NCBI GenBank assembly: GCA_964501275.1
Contig: CAZCSP010000004.1
Span: forward strand, 1 to 64,000
From: 55-13 sp964501275
GTDB lineage: Bacteria > Armatimonadota > Fimbriimonadia > Fimbriimonadales > Fimbriimonadaceae
Direction of reading: 5' to 3'
Length of the DNA: 64,000 nt
Shown piece after piece: positions 24,608-33,623 of this stretch. The number at the start of each line of letters is the position of its first letter. Position 1 is the first letter of the stretch. Both the position numbers and the translations under genes were made by a program. Below the pieces are notes generated by a model. The model was not told where the DNA came from. It saw only the letters and a program-made list of their open reading frames with translations, and ran no database searches.

Positions 24608-25594
24608 TTAAAGACCCTTCTTGAAGTAGCTCATAACGGCATTCAGAGCCTCCGGGACAACTGGGCCGGATATGCCTGGGTCGGATATCTTCTCCACCTT
24701 CTTGAGATTATGGGAGGCATCGGGGATGGCGGCGCTGGTGGTGACGGCGTTTTTCCGACTTTTGAGGGCTTTGTCGAGAAGAGGGAAGTCTTTGGAAACC
24801 GAAATCTGGGAGTCCATCTGGCCCTGAAGCAACAGCACGGGACCGCTGTAGGCGGAGACGGCTTTCACTGGATTGATCGTGAAGTAGGACTGGAGCAATT
24901 TGGCGGTGCCGGGGCTGAACAGAGGTTGAAGGCCAGGGAGAACGTTCTTCGGGGAGGTTCCCGTCTTGCGCACTTGGTCGATGGCCTCTCCCAGGTTGGC
25001 CATGTACTGCGCCTTCACCTCGTTTGATGCCCCTTGCATCACCAGAAGAGCCTCGATCTGATCCTTCAGAACCAGGTCGAGCGTTCTTCCGGCGGTGCCC
25101 AGGAGGGCGATGGCTTTGAGGCTCTTCGGACTTCGCTGCGCTACATAGGCCGTGATCAGGCCGCCTTCGCTGTGTCCGGCCATGCCCACGCGAGCGGCAT
25201 CGACTTCGGGCCGGGATTTGAGCACTCGTACCGCCGCTTCTGCATCGCCGGCGAAGGCCTCAAACTTGAAGAAGTCATCCAATTTGGTCGCGTCTTTCGG
25301 CCAGATTGCGGAGTTGGCGTGGGCGGCGCGCTTGTCGAACCGGAAGCTGGCTATGCCTTGCTTGGCCAAGCCTTCTGCGATCTGCTTGAGGAGGTCGGTG
25401 ACAAGCGTCGGAGGCTGATTGCCGTTACGGTCGGTGGGGCCGCTTCCAGGCAGGAGGAGGACCGCTGGGTGCTTGGTTCCCGAGGAAGGAAGCGCCAGGG
25501 TGCCTTTCAGGTCTATTCCGCCATAGCCTTTGAATGAGACTTCCTTATCGACCGCCATGGTTGTGGCGGCGAGAACCACCAGATGAGTAAGCAT
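24608..25594 (-). CDS. Secreted alpha/beta hydrolase
   Basis: A protein of about 328 residues beginning MLTHLVVLAATTMAVDKEVSF (start chosen at 25594 because a complete promoter ends seven bases upstream). It has a signal-like N-terminus and an alpha/beta hydrolase fold: AVLLLPGSGPTDRNGN (oxyanion region), the nucleophile elbow GMAGHSEGG, VLLLQGQMDSQI (acid region) and AIPDASHNLKKV (catalytic His). The triad appears complete. Relatives are annotated as serine aminopeptidase S33-like or acyl esterases; the substrate is unknown. Single gene, divergent from an EamA gene. Confidence 0.85.
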   Translation of the reverse strand: MLTHLVVLAATTMAVDKEVSFKGYGGIDLKGTLALPSSGTKHPAVLLLPGSGPTDRNGNQPPTLVTDLLKQIAEGLAKQGIASFRFDKRAAHANSAIWPKDATKLDDFFKFEAFAGDAEAAVRVLKSRPEVDAARVGMAGHSEGGLITAYVAQRSPKSLKAIALLGTAGRTLDLVLKDQIEALLVMQGASNEVKAQYMANLGEAIDQVRKTGTSPKNVLPGLQPLFSPGTAKLLQSYFTINPVKAVSAYSGPVLLLQGQMDSQISVSKDFPLLDKALKSRKNAVTTSAAIPDASHNLKKVEKISDPGISGPVVPEALNAVMSYFKKGL

Positions 25595-25601
25595 CGCTAT
25601 T

Positions 25602-25630
25602 AGTATAAGGTGATCGACTGCGGCTTTCAA
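25602..25630 (-). promoter_or_regulatory. Consensus sigma-70-type promoter, leaderless
   Basis: On the minus strand TTGAAA (25630-25625), a 17-base spacer, then TATACT (25607-25602), seven bases before the ATG at 25594. Transcription would begin at or next to the start codon and there is no ribosome-binding site. This is one of the clearest leaderless arrangements in the window. Confidence 0.8.
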
Positions 25631-25655
25631 ACCCTCTCATAGCGTCCCTAGCGGT

Positions 25656-26069
25656 ATGGACTTTCGGATTTGGGCTCTCTTGTCGGCCCTGTTCGCAGGA
25701 ATTACGGCGGTGCTGGCGAAGAAGGGGGTGGATGGGGTTCCCGCCAACATCGCCCTGGTTGTGCGGGTTGCCTTCGTGCTGGTGTTCTCGCTCGGACTGG
25801 CGCTGGCTACCCGTCAGACAAATTTTGCCCAGTTGTCGAAGACCAACTGGCTCTTCCTCGGACTCTCGGCGGTTGCGACATGGCTCTCCTGGCTATTCTA
25901 CTTTCGGGCGTTACAGGGCGGGCCGGTGGCGGTTGTCGCTCCTATCGATAAACTTAGCTTTGTCTTGGCCGTCCTGTTTGGAGCAATTTTCCTGAGTGAG
26001 AAGATCGATCTGAAGTTGGGTCTGGGTTGCGCGTTGATTGTGGCGGGCGTTCTTTTGACGGTGAAGTGA
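25656..26069 (+). CDS. EamA-family half-size membrane transporter
   Basis: A 137-residue integral membrane protein with about five hydrophobic segments (for example IWALLSALFAGITAVLA, IALVVRVAFVLVFSLGLALA, FLGLSAVATWLSWLFYF, LSFVLAVLFGAIFL, GCALIVAGVLLTV). It is one EamA domain, about half of a usual ten-helix drug/metabolite transporter, so it probably dimerises. The motif FRALQGGPVAVVAPIDKLS near the fourth helix is typical of this family. The cargo is unknown. Divergent from the hydrolase gene. Confidence 0.85.
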   Translation: MDFRIWALLSALFAGITAVLAKKGVDGVPANIALVVRVAFVLVFSLGLALATRQTNFAQLSKTNWLFLGLSAVATWLSWLFYFRALQGGPVAVVAPIDKLSFVLAVLFGAIFLSEKIDLKLGLGCALIVAGVLLTVK

Positions 26070-26179
26070 CGGTATTGGGGCGTTACGGCATTGCGGTGTT
26101 GGGCTGTGCGGCTGATGCCTTTGCTACAGACCTTCGACTTCCGAGTTGCGACTCCCGCCCTGGCACGAGCCACCCAGGG

Positions 26180-27148
26180 CTACCGAGTGGAACGCCAGCG
26201 GCTGAAGGGGAGCCAGATGAATTCACTTCGTCCGATGATGCTATCGCGCGGGACCAAACCCCAAGCTCGGCTGTCGAACGAGTAGTTCCGGTTATCGCCA
26301 AACATCAGGAAGTGGCCAGGGGGGACGGCGGCGGGAGGGAGGTCTCTGAGTTCCTGAAGGACGGTTTGCTCCTCTTCGGAAAGTTCGTCGGGCTCCTTCC
26401 AGTGGTTGACCCAACTGCTTGGCGTCTTATTATCCTCGGCCCTCATGCCCACGGCAAACGGCTTGGCGATGCCGGTCCCCAGGTGATAATTGGGTCCGCT
26501 ATTGAAACTGTCATCGGTGATGACGGGGATGTACTTGCCTTCCCATTCCTTCTTGACACCGGTGTACTTGACCAGTTTCCAGTCAAACCTCATCTCAGGA
26601 TCTTTAAGGTAAGGCTCGTCAATGATCTGGCCGTTCCGATATAGCCTGCCTTCTCTGACTTCCACCACATCGCCCGCCACTCCTTGGCAACGCTTAATGA
26701 AATCCACTTTCACATCGCCATTGCCATCGCGCTGATCCGCCGCTGCAGCCCACACCGGCGGCCTGAAGACCACAATATCTCGGACCTTGGGGTCGGAATA
26801 GCGGTAGACCGCCTTGTTCGCCACGATGAAGTCGTTCACCATGAGGGTGTCGATCATTGAGGGGGTGGGGATTAGGAAGGCTTGGACGGCAAAGGGCCGG
26901 ATGAGCAGGAATACGAAGACGCCGGCGTAGATAATGGCGTCCAGGAACTCATTGGTGAATCGAGCGACACGGTAGGAGCCGGTCCGAAGATGGGGGGTGG
27001 TGTTCTTAAGGAACGGGTAGATCGCTAATCGGATGACCGTGCAAACGGCGACGAAAGCCACCACCTGGCTGAGCGGGGTCCGCGCGACCGTATCGATGAA
27101 CTCGCGGAGCCCGCCCGTTGGTTCAGTTTGGGCGAGGACTGGCCACAC
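26180..27148 (-). CDS. lepB: Signal peptidase I
   Basis: Cleaves signal peptides from exported proteins at the outer face of the inner membrane. 322 residues. Membrane segments lie near 28-46 and 71-90. The catalytic Ser97 is in FLIPTPSMIDTL, the catalytic Lys152 in VDFIKRCQGVAGD, and the C-terminal box is GDNRNYSFDSRAWG. There is an insertion of about 70 residues between the Lys box and the last box, as in many larger LepB proteins. Third gene of trmD-rplS-lepB, three bases after rplS; this order is conserved in many bacteria. Confidence 0.95.
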   Translation of the reverse strand: MWPVLAQTEPTGGLREFIDTVARTPLSQVVAFVAVCTVIRLAIYPFLKNTTPHLRTGSYRVARFTNEFLDAIIYAGVFVFLLIRPFAVQAFLIPTPSMIDTLMVNDFIVANKAVYRYSDPKVRDIVVFRPPVWAAAADQRDGNGDVKVDFIKRCQGVAGDVVEVREGRLYRNGQIIDEPYLKDPEMRFDWKLVKYTGVKKEWEGKYIPVITDDSFNSGPNYHLGTGIAKPFAVGMRAEDNKTPSSWVNHWKEPDELSEEEQTVLQELRDLPPAAVPPGHFLMFGDNRNYSFDSRAWGLVPRDSIIGRSEFIWLPFSRWRSTR

Positions 27149-27151
27149 AGG

Positions 27152-27502
27152 TTAGCGCCGCTCTTTGATTCGCGCGTCCTTACCGACCTTATCGCGAAGG
27201 TAGTAAAGCTTGGCTCGGCGTACCTTGCCACGTCGAGTCACTTCGATCTTTGCAACGTTTGGCGAGTGGATGGGGAAGGTTCTTTCCACGCCGACGCCGT
27301 TGGAGATCTTTCGGACATGGATGGCCTCGGCGATCCCGCCATTCTTGACGCCGATCACCACGCCTTCGTACATCTGAATTCGCTCTTTGCCAGCTTCACG
27401 AACCTTCACGCTGACCTTCACGGTGTCGCCGGGCCAAATGGTTGGCAAATCGGTCTTCATGCATTCCTGAACGACACTCTCTAAAATCGCCGCTTTCGAC
27501 AT
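27152..27502 (-). CDS. rplS: Ribosomal protein L19
   Basis: A 116-residue large-subunit protein at the 30S-50S interface. It shows the family features: FPTIWPGDTVKVSVKV-like block (PTIWPGDTVKV), GKERIQMYEGVVIGVKNGGIAEAIHVRKIS, and GVGVERTFPIHSPNVAKIEV. The C-terminus is basic (RRGKVRRAKLYYLRDKVGKDARIKERR). Normal length. It lies between trmD and lepB in one operon. Confidence 0.97.
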   Translation of the reverse strand: MSKAAILESVVQECMKTDLPTIWPGDTVKVSVKVREAGKERIQMYEGVVIGVKNGGIAEAIHVRKISNGVGVERTFPIHSPNVAKIEVTRRGKVRRAKLYYLRDKVGKDARIKERR

Positions 27503-27554
27503 CTTTTCTTAGTTTCCTTAATACAGCCGGACAGACCGCCAGGTCCGTGCGGGC

Positions 27555-28283
27555 TTAAGATGATAGCATATCCAAGTCGGCGTTATCCAGGACCGCGCTT
27601 CGCAATAGGTCCGGGCGGTTGGCTTGGGTGATTTTGAGGGACTGGAGCCGCTTCCACCGGGCGATCTTCTTGTGGTCTCCACTAGCCAAGACCTCCGGGA
27701 TTTTGAGACCAAGGTACTCCTCTGGACGGGTGAAGTTGGGGGCGCTAAGGAGGCCGTCGGAGTGGCTGTCCTGATGCAGGCTCCCTTCGCTTCCCAGCAC
27801 GCCGGGAAGGAGGCGGACGATGGAGTCGGCCATGACGAGAGCCGGGAACTCGCCGCCTGTGAGCACATAGTCGCCTATGCTGTAGACATGGGTGGCGAAG
27901 AGTTGGCGCACCCGATCGTCAAAGCCTTCATAGTGCCCACACAGAAAAACAACCCGCTCCTTTTTCGAGAGGGCTTGGGCGTCGTCTTGGGTGAAGGTTT
28001 TGCCAGTGGGGTCGGTGAGAATGACGGCGATGTTGCCTTCGGGATGCGGATTGATCCCGATGGAATGAAGGGCAAGATGGACTGGCACCACCGAAATCAG
28101 CATTCCCGAGGCTCCACCATACGGGGCGTCGTCTACTTTTCCGTGGCGATCGTAGGTGAAGTCGCGGGGGTTGACGGCTCCGTAGGCCACTCTCCCATCG
28201 TCTTCCGCCCGGCTCAGGATACTGTGTCGGCAGGCGTTCAGGACCATCTCAGGAAAGAGGGTCAGGAAGTCGATGCAGAGCAT
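27555..28283 (-). CDS. trmD: tRNA (guanine-N1)-methyltransferase TrmD
   Basis: Methylates G37 of tRNAs to prevent frameshifting, using S-adenosylmethionine bound in a trefoil knot. 242 residues. Seen: MLCIDFLTLFPEM at the start, the GMLISVVPVHLAL region, VVFLCGHYEGFDDRV, YSIGDYVLTGGEFPALVMADSIVRLLPGVLG (the knot) and NFTRPEEYLGLKIPEVLASGDH. The start at 28283 gives the canonical N-terminus; the frame runs further upstream into repeat DNA. CATAAT lies seven bases before this ATG, another leaderless-type -10. First gene of trmD-rplS-lepB. Confidence 0.96.
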   Translation of the reverse strand: MLCIDFLTLFPEMVLNACRHSILSRAEDDGRVAYGAVNPRDFTYDRHGKVDDAPYGGASGMLISVVPVHLALHSIGINPHPEGNIAVILTDPTGKTFTQDDAQALSKKERVVFLCGHYEGFDDRVRQLFATHVYSIGDYVLTGGEFPALVMADSIVRLLPGVLGSEGSLHQDSHSDGLLSAPNFTRPEEYLGLKIPEVLASGDHKKIARWKRLQSLKITQANRPDLLRSAVLDNADLDMLSS

Positions 28284-28563
28284 AGAGGGAATTATGGGAG
28301 AAAGGAGTGTGGGAATGAGAGCAGGAGGGAATTGGGACAGGGAGGTCCCTCCGGTCCTAGAGGTCTTTTTGTAAATCAAATGAAGGTTGACAGCCTACTC
28401 AGGATAACGCCATTCCATAGCGAAGAATATTCTGAAAAAATCTCCCTTATCGTAGCTGCACAAAGTGCCGTCCCTGAGGGCGGGCGGGCTTAGGCAAAGC
28501 CCATATTCTTGGAGGGCAGAAAGCAGACCTTACGCTGTAGCCTCCGGGTATCTTTAACTTTCC

Positions 28564-30159
28564 ATGAGATTCCTCGCGGGGCTTGTGCTTTGGTGCGCGG
28601 CCCTTGTCGTCCAAGCCGAGCGAGTGTTTCTCGTCCCTCTCGATAATCGCCCCGCCGCGGGCCAGTTCGCGCAGATGATCGGGGCGATGGCGGACGTGCA
28701 GGTAGTGATGCCGCCCTATGAGACATTGGGACGCTTTGTGCAGCCGGGGGACCCCGAGGCTATCTTGGGTTGGTTAGAGAGGCAGGACTACTCCGATGTG
28801 TCGGCGGTGATCGCGAGTATGGACATGATCGCCTATGGCAGCCTGATCGCCAGCCGGACCAATGACACCCCCCAAGATGTGGCCATCAAACGGCTGCAAA
28901 GACTGGCGAGGGTCCGCGCCAAGTTCCCTCGTACCCGGTTTTTCCTCTTCGCCTCCATCATGCGCCTGGCACCGACCGCCACCCGGGCCACCGCCGCCTG
29001 GAGACTCCAACTGGCCCGATATGCCGAGTTGAAAGACCAATACCGACGACTTCCCACGCCCGACCTGAAGAAGCGCATCGATAACCTGGTCTCCAAGGTT
29101 CCCGCTTACGAGATCGCCAAATACGAGGACGCACGGAGTCGGAGTTTAGAGGTCAGCCGGGAGGCGATTCGGATGATCGCCCGCAAGCAATTCGACTACC
29201 TGATTTTCGGCCAGGACGACGCCAAGCCCTTTGGCCCCCATGTTCCCGAAACCGAACGCCTCAGAAAGGTCACCGCCAGTTTGTATCAAGGGGGGAGCGT
29301 CTACTTCTGCGAAGGGATCGACCAGTTGGGCAACATCTCTCTGAGTCGAGCTTTGCTGCGGAATGCCAACTGGTCGCCCCGGCTTCGGATTGTGTACTCC
29401 GACGAGGCTCAGAAGACCCGGATCGCGAACTACGAGTCGAAGCAGATTCAGACCAGCATCAAAGACCAGGTCCTTTCCAGCGGGGCGCGGATTGCGGTGG
29501 GGGATGAGGACTTCGACTATACGCTCTATGTGAACGTCCCGGGTCGAAGGGAAGGGCCGTTTGAGTTATTCCAGCGGGGCCTAACCGAAGAGATCGACCA
29601 GGGCTTCCCGGTGGCGGTGGCGGATATCAATATCGCCAACGACGGCACCTCCGACGCCGCTCTGTTTGACACTCTGAACCAAGGGGATCGGATGTTCAAG
29701 CTTCTGGCCTTTGCCGGGTGGAATACGGCGGGGAATACGCTGGGGACCACCATCCCCGCCGCCAATGTGTACCTGCTCGCCCGCCGCCTCCAGGTCGATC
29801 CCTTGAGGCGGGAGTTGGCACAGAGAGAGTTCCTGCTTCACCGCTTCGTCAACGACTACGCCTACCACAAGTTCACTCGCCCCCAAGCCTACGGCATCAT
29901 CGACGCTAGCCCGAGGGCCAGTCGGGAGGAGACCTATGGGACGGCGTTTGAGGAGGTGAACGAGTTCGTCGGCCTCGACCTGCGCTCCCACCTGGATCGG
30001 TATTTTGAGAAGGACTTCCGAGGGCGGAAATTCTTTGCCGGGACCACGCAGTACGAGGTTCGGGGGCTCTCGGATGTGAAGGTCTTCTTGCCTTGGCCTC
30101 GGGCCTATGAGGTGCGGTTGGAGTTCAAGCTGACGGTGGAACCAGTGATGCCGAACTAG
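28564..30159 (+). CDS. DUF4127 family secreted protein
   Basis: A 531-residue protein with a signal peptide (FLAGLVLWCAALVVQAE). It opens with VFLVPLDNRPAAGQFAQMIG, the DUF4127 signature, and carries the expected blocks: SMDMIAYGSLIASRTND, FLIFGQDDAKPFGPH, NDGTSDAALFDTL, and FAGWNTAGNTLGTTIP. The acidic and His residues in these blocks resemble a metal-binding hydrolase site, but no member has a proven activity that I know of. The length matches the family. Monocistronic, ended by the hairpin at 30176-30200. Confidence 0.85.
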   Translation: MRFLAGLVLWCAALVVQAERVFLVPLDNRPAAGQFAQMIGAMADVQVVMPPYETLGRFVQPGDPEAILGWLERQDYSDVSAVIASMDMIAYGSLIASRTNDTPQDVAIKRLQRLARVRAKFPRTRFFLFASIMRLAPTATRATAAWRLQLARYAELKDQYRRLPTPDLKKRIDNLVSKVPAYEIAKYEDARSRSLEVSREAIRMIARKQFDYLIFGQDDAKPFGPHVPETERLRKVTASLYQGGSVYFCEGIDQLGNISLSRALLRNANWSPRLRIVYSDEAQKTRIANYESKQIQTSIKDQVLSSGARIAVGDEDFDYTLYVNVPGRREGPFELFQRGLTEEIDQGFPVAVADINIANDGTSDAALFDTLNQGDRMFKLLAFAGWNTAGNTLGTTIPAANVYLLARRLQVDPLRRELAQREFLLHRFVNDYAYHKFTRPQAYGIIDASPRASREETYGTAFEEVNEFVGLDLRSHLDRYFEKDFRGRKFFAGTTQYEVRGLSDVKVFLPWPRAYEVRLEFKLTVEPVMPN

Positions 30160-30175
30160 CCCCAAAAAAGAAAAG

Positions 30176-30200
30176 AGGGAAGCACGAATTGTGCTTCCCT
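30176..30200. terminator. Bidirectional terminator between converging genes
   Basis: Hairpin AGGGAAGCAC / GTGCTTCCCT with loop GAATT. On the minus strand it is followed by CTTTTCTTTTTT, a strong U-run that would stop transcripts of the 30296-30622 gene. On the plus strand, for the DUF4127 gene, the following T-run is short. Confidence 0.85.
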
Positions 30201-30295
30201 TAAACTATTCCAGGATATATTGGCTGCTCCTTTCGGTGAGCCAGTTCTTTGACTGAAATGTATGTCCTCCTGTTCCCGCACTTTGCGTGCCAACT

Positions 30296-30622
30296 CTAAA
30301 TAACCTGCAAGATATGTTCAAGTTTGTTCGTGATCTCGCTGTTGGTGGCAAGGCGGTCGCAGTCGAGGTCTCGCCCCAAGTCCAGCAGGTCTTTCTCCTT
30401 GTGCCCCGCATGGGCAAGCACCTTGATCCCGGCTTCCTTGAGTCGGGGGACGAGGTCGGCGGCGGGGAGGGATTGGGAACCGAGGTTGACGATAGCGACA
30501 TCGGCTTCCGGGATTTGAGCGGGCAGTTTGGCCAAGACGACCGCCTCATGGCCGAATGCCCGCGCAGACCTCGCCAGCCGAGGTCCCCACATCAGGTTGT
30601 CTTCAAAGATCAGGACTTTCAT
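30296..30622 (-). CDS. Degenerate response-regulator receiver domain protein
   Basis: A 108-residue single-domain protein with the alternating strand/helix pattern of CheY-like receivers. MKVLIFEDNLMWGPRLARSARAFGHEAVV matches the first strand, acidic pair and first helix. The phosphoacceptor position, normally Asp in VDLVLLD, reads ADVAIVNLGS, where Asp is replaced by Asn. The conserved Thr and Lys at the fourth and fifth strands are also not evident (VLAHAGHKE, LATNSEI). It is probably a non-phosphorylated pseudo-receiver that acts by binding. No kinase gene is adjacent. ATG start; the terminator at 30176-30200 lies downstream. Confidence 0.6.
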   Translation of the reverse strand: MKVLIFEDNLMWGPRLARSARAFGHEAVVLAKLPAQIPEADVAIVNLGSQSLPAADLVPRLKEAGIKVLAHAGHKEKDLLDLGRDLDCDRLATNSEITNKLEHILQVI

Positions 30623-30639
30623 GAGTGATAGAGTTTGGC

Positions 30640-30850
30640 CGTTGTAGGGAATGTAGCCCCGGGATGGTTCGCGCCCGGGCGGTTGCGGCGGTGTTTGTAC
30701 GATTTAGTAGCAATGCGCCCTGGCACGAACCATCCGGGGGCGATGTCGGCAAAATGCATCCGCCGCCTACAAGTTAGAGGCGGGTTCCGATTTCCGACTT
30801 TCGACTTCCGGCAACCGCCCTGGCATGAACCATCCCGGGGGTACAGGGCG
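30640..30850. repeat. Composite intergenic palindromic repeats
   Basis: Contains inverted copies of a unit with CGAACCATCCCGGGG-type sequence (30655-30682, 30721-30742 and 30815-30843). It also contains the motif AAATGCATCCGCCGCCTACAAG, similar to 13791-13815, and short GACTTCCG/CGACTTTCG direct repeats. No gene is supported here. A related unit lies at 26150-26175. Confidence 0.6.
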
Positions 30851-30853
30851 GAA

Positions 30854-30880
30854 CCCCCAAAACGAAGGGCGTTTTGGGGG
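30854..30880. terminator. Strong hairpin at the end of katG
   Basis: Perfect 11-bp stem CCCCCAAAACG / CGTTTTGGGGG with loop AAGGG, 17 bases beyond the katG stop codon. It is well placed as a katG terminator, though no long U-run follows on the minus strand. Confidence 0.55.
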
Positions 30881-30896
30881 TGCTTTGGGAATCTGG

Positions 30897-33164
30897 CTAG
30901 TTCGGCAGATCAAACCGGTCTAGGTTGGTGATCTTAGTCCAGGCAACGATGAAGTCTTGGATGAACTTCTCCTTGGCATCCTCGCTGGCGTAGACCTCGG
31001 CAAGAGCCCGCAGAACTGAGTTGGAGCCGAAGACCAGGTCCACTCTCGTGGCGGTCCACTTGAGTTCGCCGGTCTGGCGGTCGCTGCCTTGGAAAACGTC
31101 CTTGGCGTCCGACAGTGGCTTCCATTCTGTCCCCATGTCCAATAGGTTCACGAAGAAGTCGTTGGTCAGGACGCCGGGGCGGTCGGTGAATACGCCGCTG
31201 TTGACCCCGCCTACGTTGATGTTGATCGCGCGGAGGCCGCCGATCAGGACGGTGAGTTCAGGCGCGGTTAGGGTCAGGAGTTGGGCTTTGTCGATGAGCA
31301 GGTGCTCGGCGGGAACGCTATATTGAGCCTTGACGTAGTTGCGGAAGCCGTCGGCTTTTGGCTCCAAGACGGCGAAGGAATCAACATCGGTCTGGTCCGG
31401 CGAGGCATCGGTGCGGCCGGGGGTGAACGGGACGACGACCTCGTAGCCCGCATTCCTCGCGGCCTGCTCGATACCTGCGTTGCCCGCGAGAACGATCAGG
31501 TCGGCCAGGGAAACCTGCTTGCCGCCGGTGGCGTGGTAGTTGAACTCCTTGCGAATCCCCTCCAGCGCCTCCAGAACCTTGGCCAACTGCTCAGGCTGGT
31601 TGACGGCCCAGTCCTTTTGGGGAGCCAGGCGGATGCGCGCGCCGTTTGCGCCGCCCCGTTTGTCGGAGCCTCGGAAGGTGGAGGCGGATGCCCAGGCGGT
31701 ACCGACCAGTTCCGAGACCGTGAGACCGGAAGCCAGAATCTTCTCTTTGAGCGAGGCCACGTCTGCGTCATCAATCAGCGGATGGTTGACGGCGGGCAGG
31801 GGATCTTGCCAGATCAGTTCTTCCTTCGGTACTTCCGGTCCCAGGTAGCGCGACTTCGGGCCGAGATCGCGGTGGGTCAGCTTGAACCAGGCTCGGGCGA
31901 AGGCTTCGGCGAACGCTTGCGGATTCTCCAGGAAGCGGCGCGAAATCTTCCCGTAAATCGGATCGAGGCGCAGGGAAAGGTCGGTGGTTAGCATGGTCGG
32001 CTTGCGCTTTTTACTGGGATCATGGGCATCGGGAATGATCGCCTCGGCGTCTTTGGCTTCCCACTGGTGGGCCCCGGCGGGGCTCTTGGTCAGTTCCCAC
32101 TCGAACTTGAAAAGGTTCTCGAAGAAGTTGTTGCCCCACTGAGCGGGGGTTGTGGTCCAGGTGACTTCCAGGCCGCTTGTGATGGCGTCGGCTCCCTTAC
32201 CGGAGCCGTAGCTGTTGTGCCACCCAAGGCCCTGCAACGCCAGATCGGCGGATTCGGGGTCGGAGCCTACGTTGTCGGTAGCGCCTGCGCCGTGGGTTTT
32301 GCCGAAAGTGTGGCCTCCGGCGATCAGCGCAACTGTCTCCTCATCGTCCATCGCCATGCGGCCGAAGGTGTCACGGATGTCTTTGGCCGCGAGCAGGGGG
32401 TCGGGGTTGCCGTCGGGCCCTTCTGGGTTCACATAGATGAGGCCCATCTGCACCGCGCCGAGAGGGTTCTCCAGGTTACGCGAGTGGACTTGCCCATCCG
32501 CGTTGTCGTCCGACACGAGTACGGCGTGATCGCCGGACTTCTCCACGCCTTCGGAGCCACGGGCATAGCGCTCGTCTCCGCCCAGCCAGGTGGTCTCGCG
32601 GCCCCAGTAGACGTCCTGATCCGGCTCCCAGGTGTCTTCTCTGCCTGCCGCGAATCCAAAAGTGCGGAAGCCCATGGTCTCCAGCGCGACGTTACCCGTG
32701 AGCACCATGAGGTCGGCCCAGGAGATCTTCTGGCCATACTTCTGCTTGATGGGCCACAGCAGTCGCCGGGCCTTGTCCAGGCTCACGTTGTCGGGCCAGC
32801 TATTGAGGGGAGCGAATCGTTGCTGTCCTCGGCCCGCGCCGCCCCGGCCGTCGCCGATGCGATAGGTGCCTGCGCTGTGCCAGGCCATGCGGATGAAGAG
32901 GCCTCCGTAGTGGCCAAAGTCGGCGGGCCACCAGTCTTGGGAATCCGTCATCACCTTTCGCAGATCGCTCTTCAGGGCTTCATAGTCAAGCTTCTTGAAC
33001 TCTTCGCGGTAGTTGAACTCCTGCCCCAACGGATCGGACTTGGCTGAGTGCTGACTCAGCAGGTCGACGCGCAGACGATTGGGCCACCAGTCGGCGTTCT
33101 GCGTACCGCCGCCCGCGACGGGCACGGTGGTTCCGGAAAAAGGGCATTTGGATTCTTCTGACAT
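30897..33164 (-). CDS. katG: Catalase-peroxidase KatG
   Basis: Haem enzyme that destroys hydrogen peroxide and also oxidises organic donors. 755 residues with the usual duplicated two-domain structure. The active N-domain carries distal residues Arg92, Trp95 and His96 in RMAWHSAGTYR, the cross-linked Tyr in MGLIYVNPEG and Met in FGRMAMDDEET, and the proximal His in GGHTFGKTHGA. The C-domain begins about 430. No signal peptide, so cytoplasmic. An AAGGAAAG ribosome site precedes ATG 33164. It lies 30 bases after the Fur-family regulator gene in the same direction, so the two form a perR/furA-katG operon controlled from the operator at 33636. Confidence 0.97.
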   Translation of the reverse strand: MSEESKCPFSGTTVPVAGGGTQNADWWPNRLRVDLLSQHSAKSDPLGQEFNYREEFKKLDYEALKSDLRKVMTDSQDWWPADFGHYGGLFIRMAWHSAGTYRIGDGRGGAGRGQQRFAPLNSWPDNVSLDKARRLLWPIKQKYGQKISWADLMVLTGNVALETMGFRTFGFAAGREDTWEPDQDVYWGRETTWLGGDERYARGSEGVEKSGDHAVLVSDDNADGQVHSRNLENPLGAVQMGLIYVNPEGPDGNPDPLLAAKDIRDTFGRMAMDDEETVALIAGGHTFGKTHGAGATDNVGSDPESADLALQGLGWHNSYGSGKGADAITSGLEVTWTTTPAQWGNNFFENLFKFEWELTKSPAGAHQWEAKDAEAIIPDAHDPSKKRKPTMLTTDLSLRLDPIYGKISRRFLENPQAFAEAFARAWFKLTHRDLGPKSRYLGPEVPKEELIWQDPLPAVNHPLIDDADVASLKEKILASGLTVSELVGTAWASASTFRGSDKRGGANGARIRLAPQKDWAVNQPEQLAKVLEALEGIRKEFNYHATGGKQVSLADLIVLAGNAGIEQAARNAGYEVVVPFTPGRTDASPDQTDVDSFAVLEPKADGFRNYVKAQYSVPAEHLLIDKAQLLTLTAPELTVLIGGLRAININVGGVNSGVFTDRPGVLTNDFFVNLLDMGTEWKPLSDAKDVFQGSDRQTGELKWTATRVDLVFGSNSVLRALAEVYASEDAKEKFIQDFIVAWTKITNLDRFDLPN

Positions 33165-33194
33165 TCGTTTTTCTTTCCTTGGTTGGTTTGGAGT

Positions 33195-33617
33195 TTAGGC
33201 GTTCTCCTGACACGCGGGGCAGAGGCCCCAATAGACGACTTCCGCCTCGTCGATGACGAAGCCGTGATCTTCGGCGGGTTGGAGGCAGGGGGCGGCGCCC
33301 ACCGCGCAGTCGATATCGAAGGTGGCTTGGCATCGACGACAGATCAGGTGGTGATGATTGTCTCCGACCCGAGCCTCGTAGAGGGCAGGGCGTCCGGCGG
33401 GTTCGATGCGGCGAAGGATGCCTGCCGCGACGAGCGCGTTGAGATTGTCGTACACCGCTTGACGGGAGATTTTGTGCAGCTTGGTCCGAGCGGCGGCGAC
33501 GATGAACTCAGCGTCTTGGTGCTTGCCTTCATGCTCGACCACGTTCAAGACCGCCATTCGTGGCGCGGTTTGGCGAAGGTTCGCCTTCCGCAACAGCGCC
33601 TGGAGGTCGGGATGCAT
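33195..33617 (-). CDS. perR: PerR-type Fur-family peroxide regulator
   Basis: A 140-residue metal-dependent repressor. The winged-helix DNA-binding domain (about 1-78) includes QTAPRMAVLNVVE and the recognition helix SRQAVYDNLNALVAAG. The C-terminal domain has two CxxC zinc pairs (Cys93/96 and Cys133/136) and the HHH cluster at 88-90. His33 and Asp101 align with PerR His37 and Asp104, the residues that distinguish H2O2-sensing PerR from Fur. With katG directly downstream, it most likely represses katG until peroxide oxidises it. Its own promoter carries a near-perfect palindrome, so autoregulation is likely. Confidence 0.88.
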   Translation of the reverse strand: MHPDLQALLRKANLRQTAPRMAVLNVVEHEGKHQDAEFIVAAARTKLHKISRQAVYDNLNALVAAGILRRIEPAGRPALYEARVGDNHHHLICRRCQATFDIDCAVGAAPCLQPAEDHGFVIDEAEVVYWGLCPACQENA

Positions 33618-33623
33618 GAGGAG

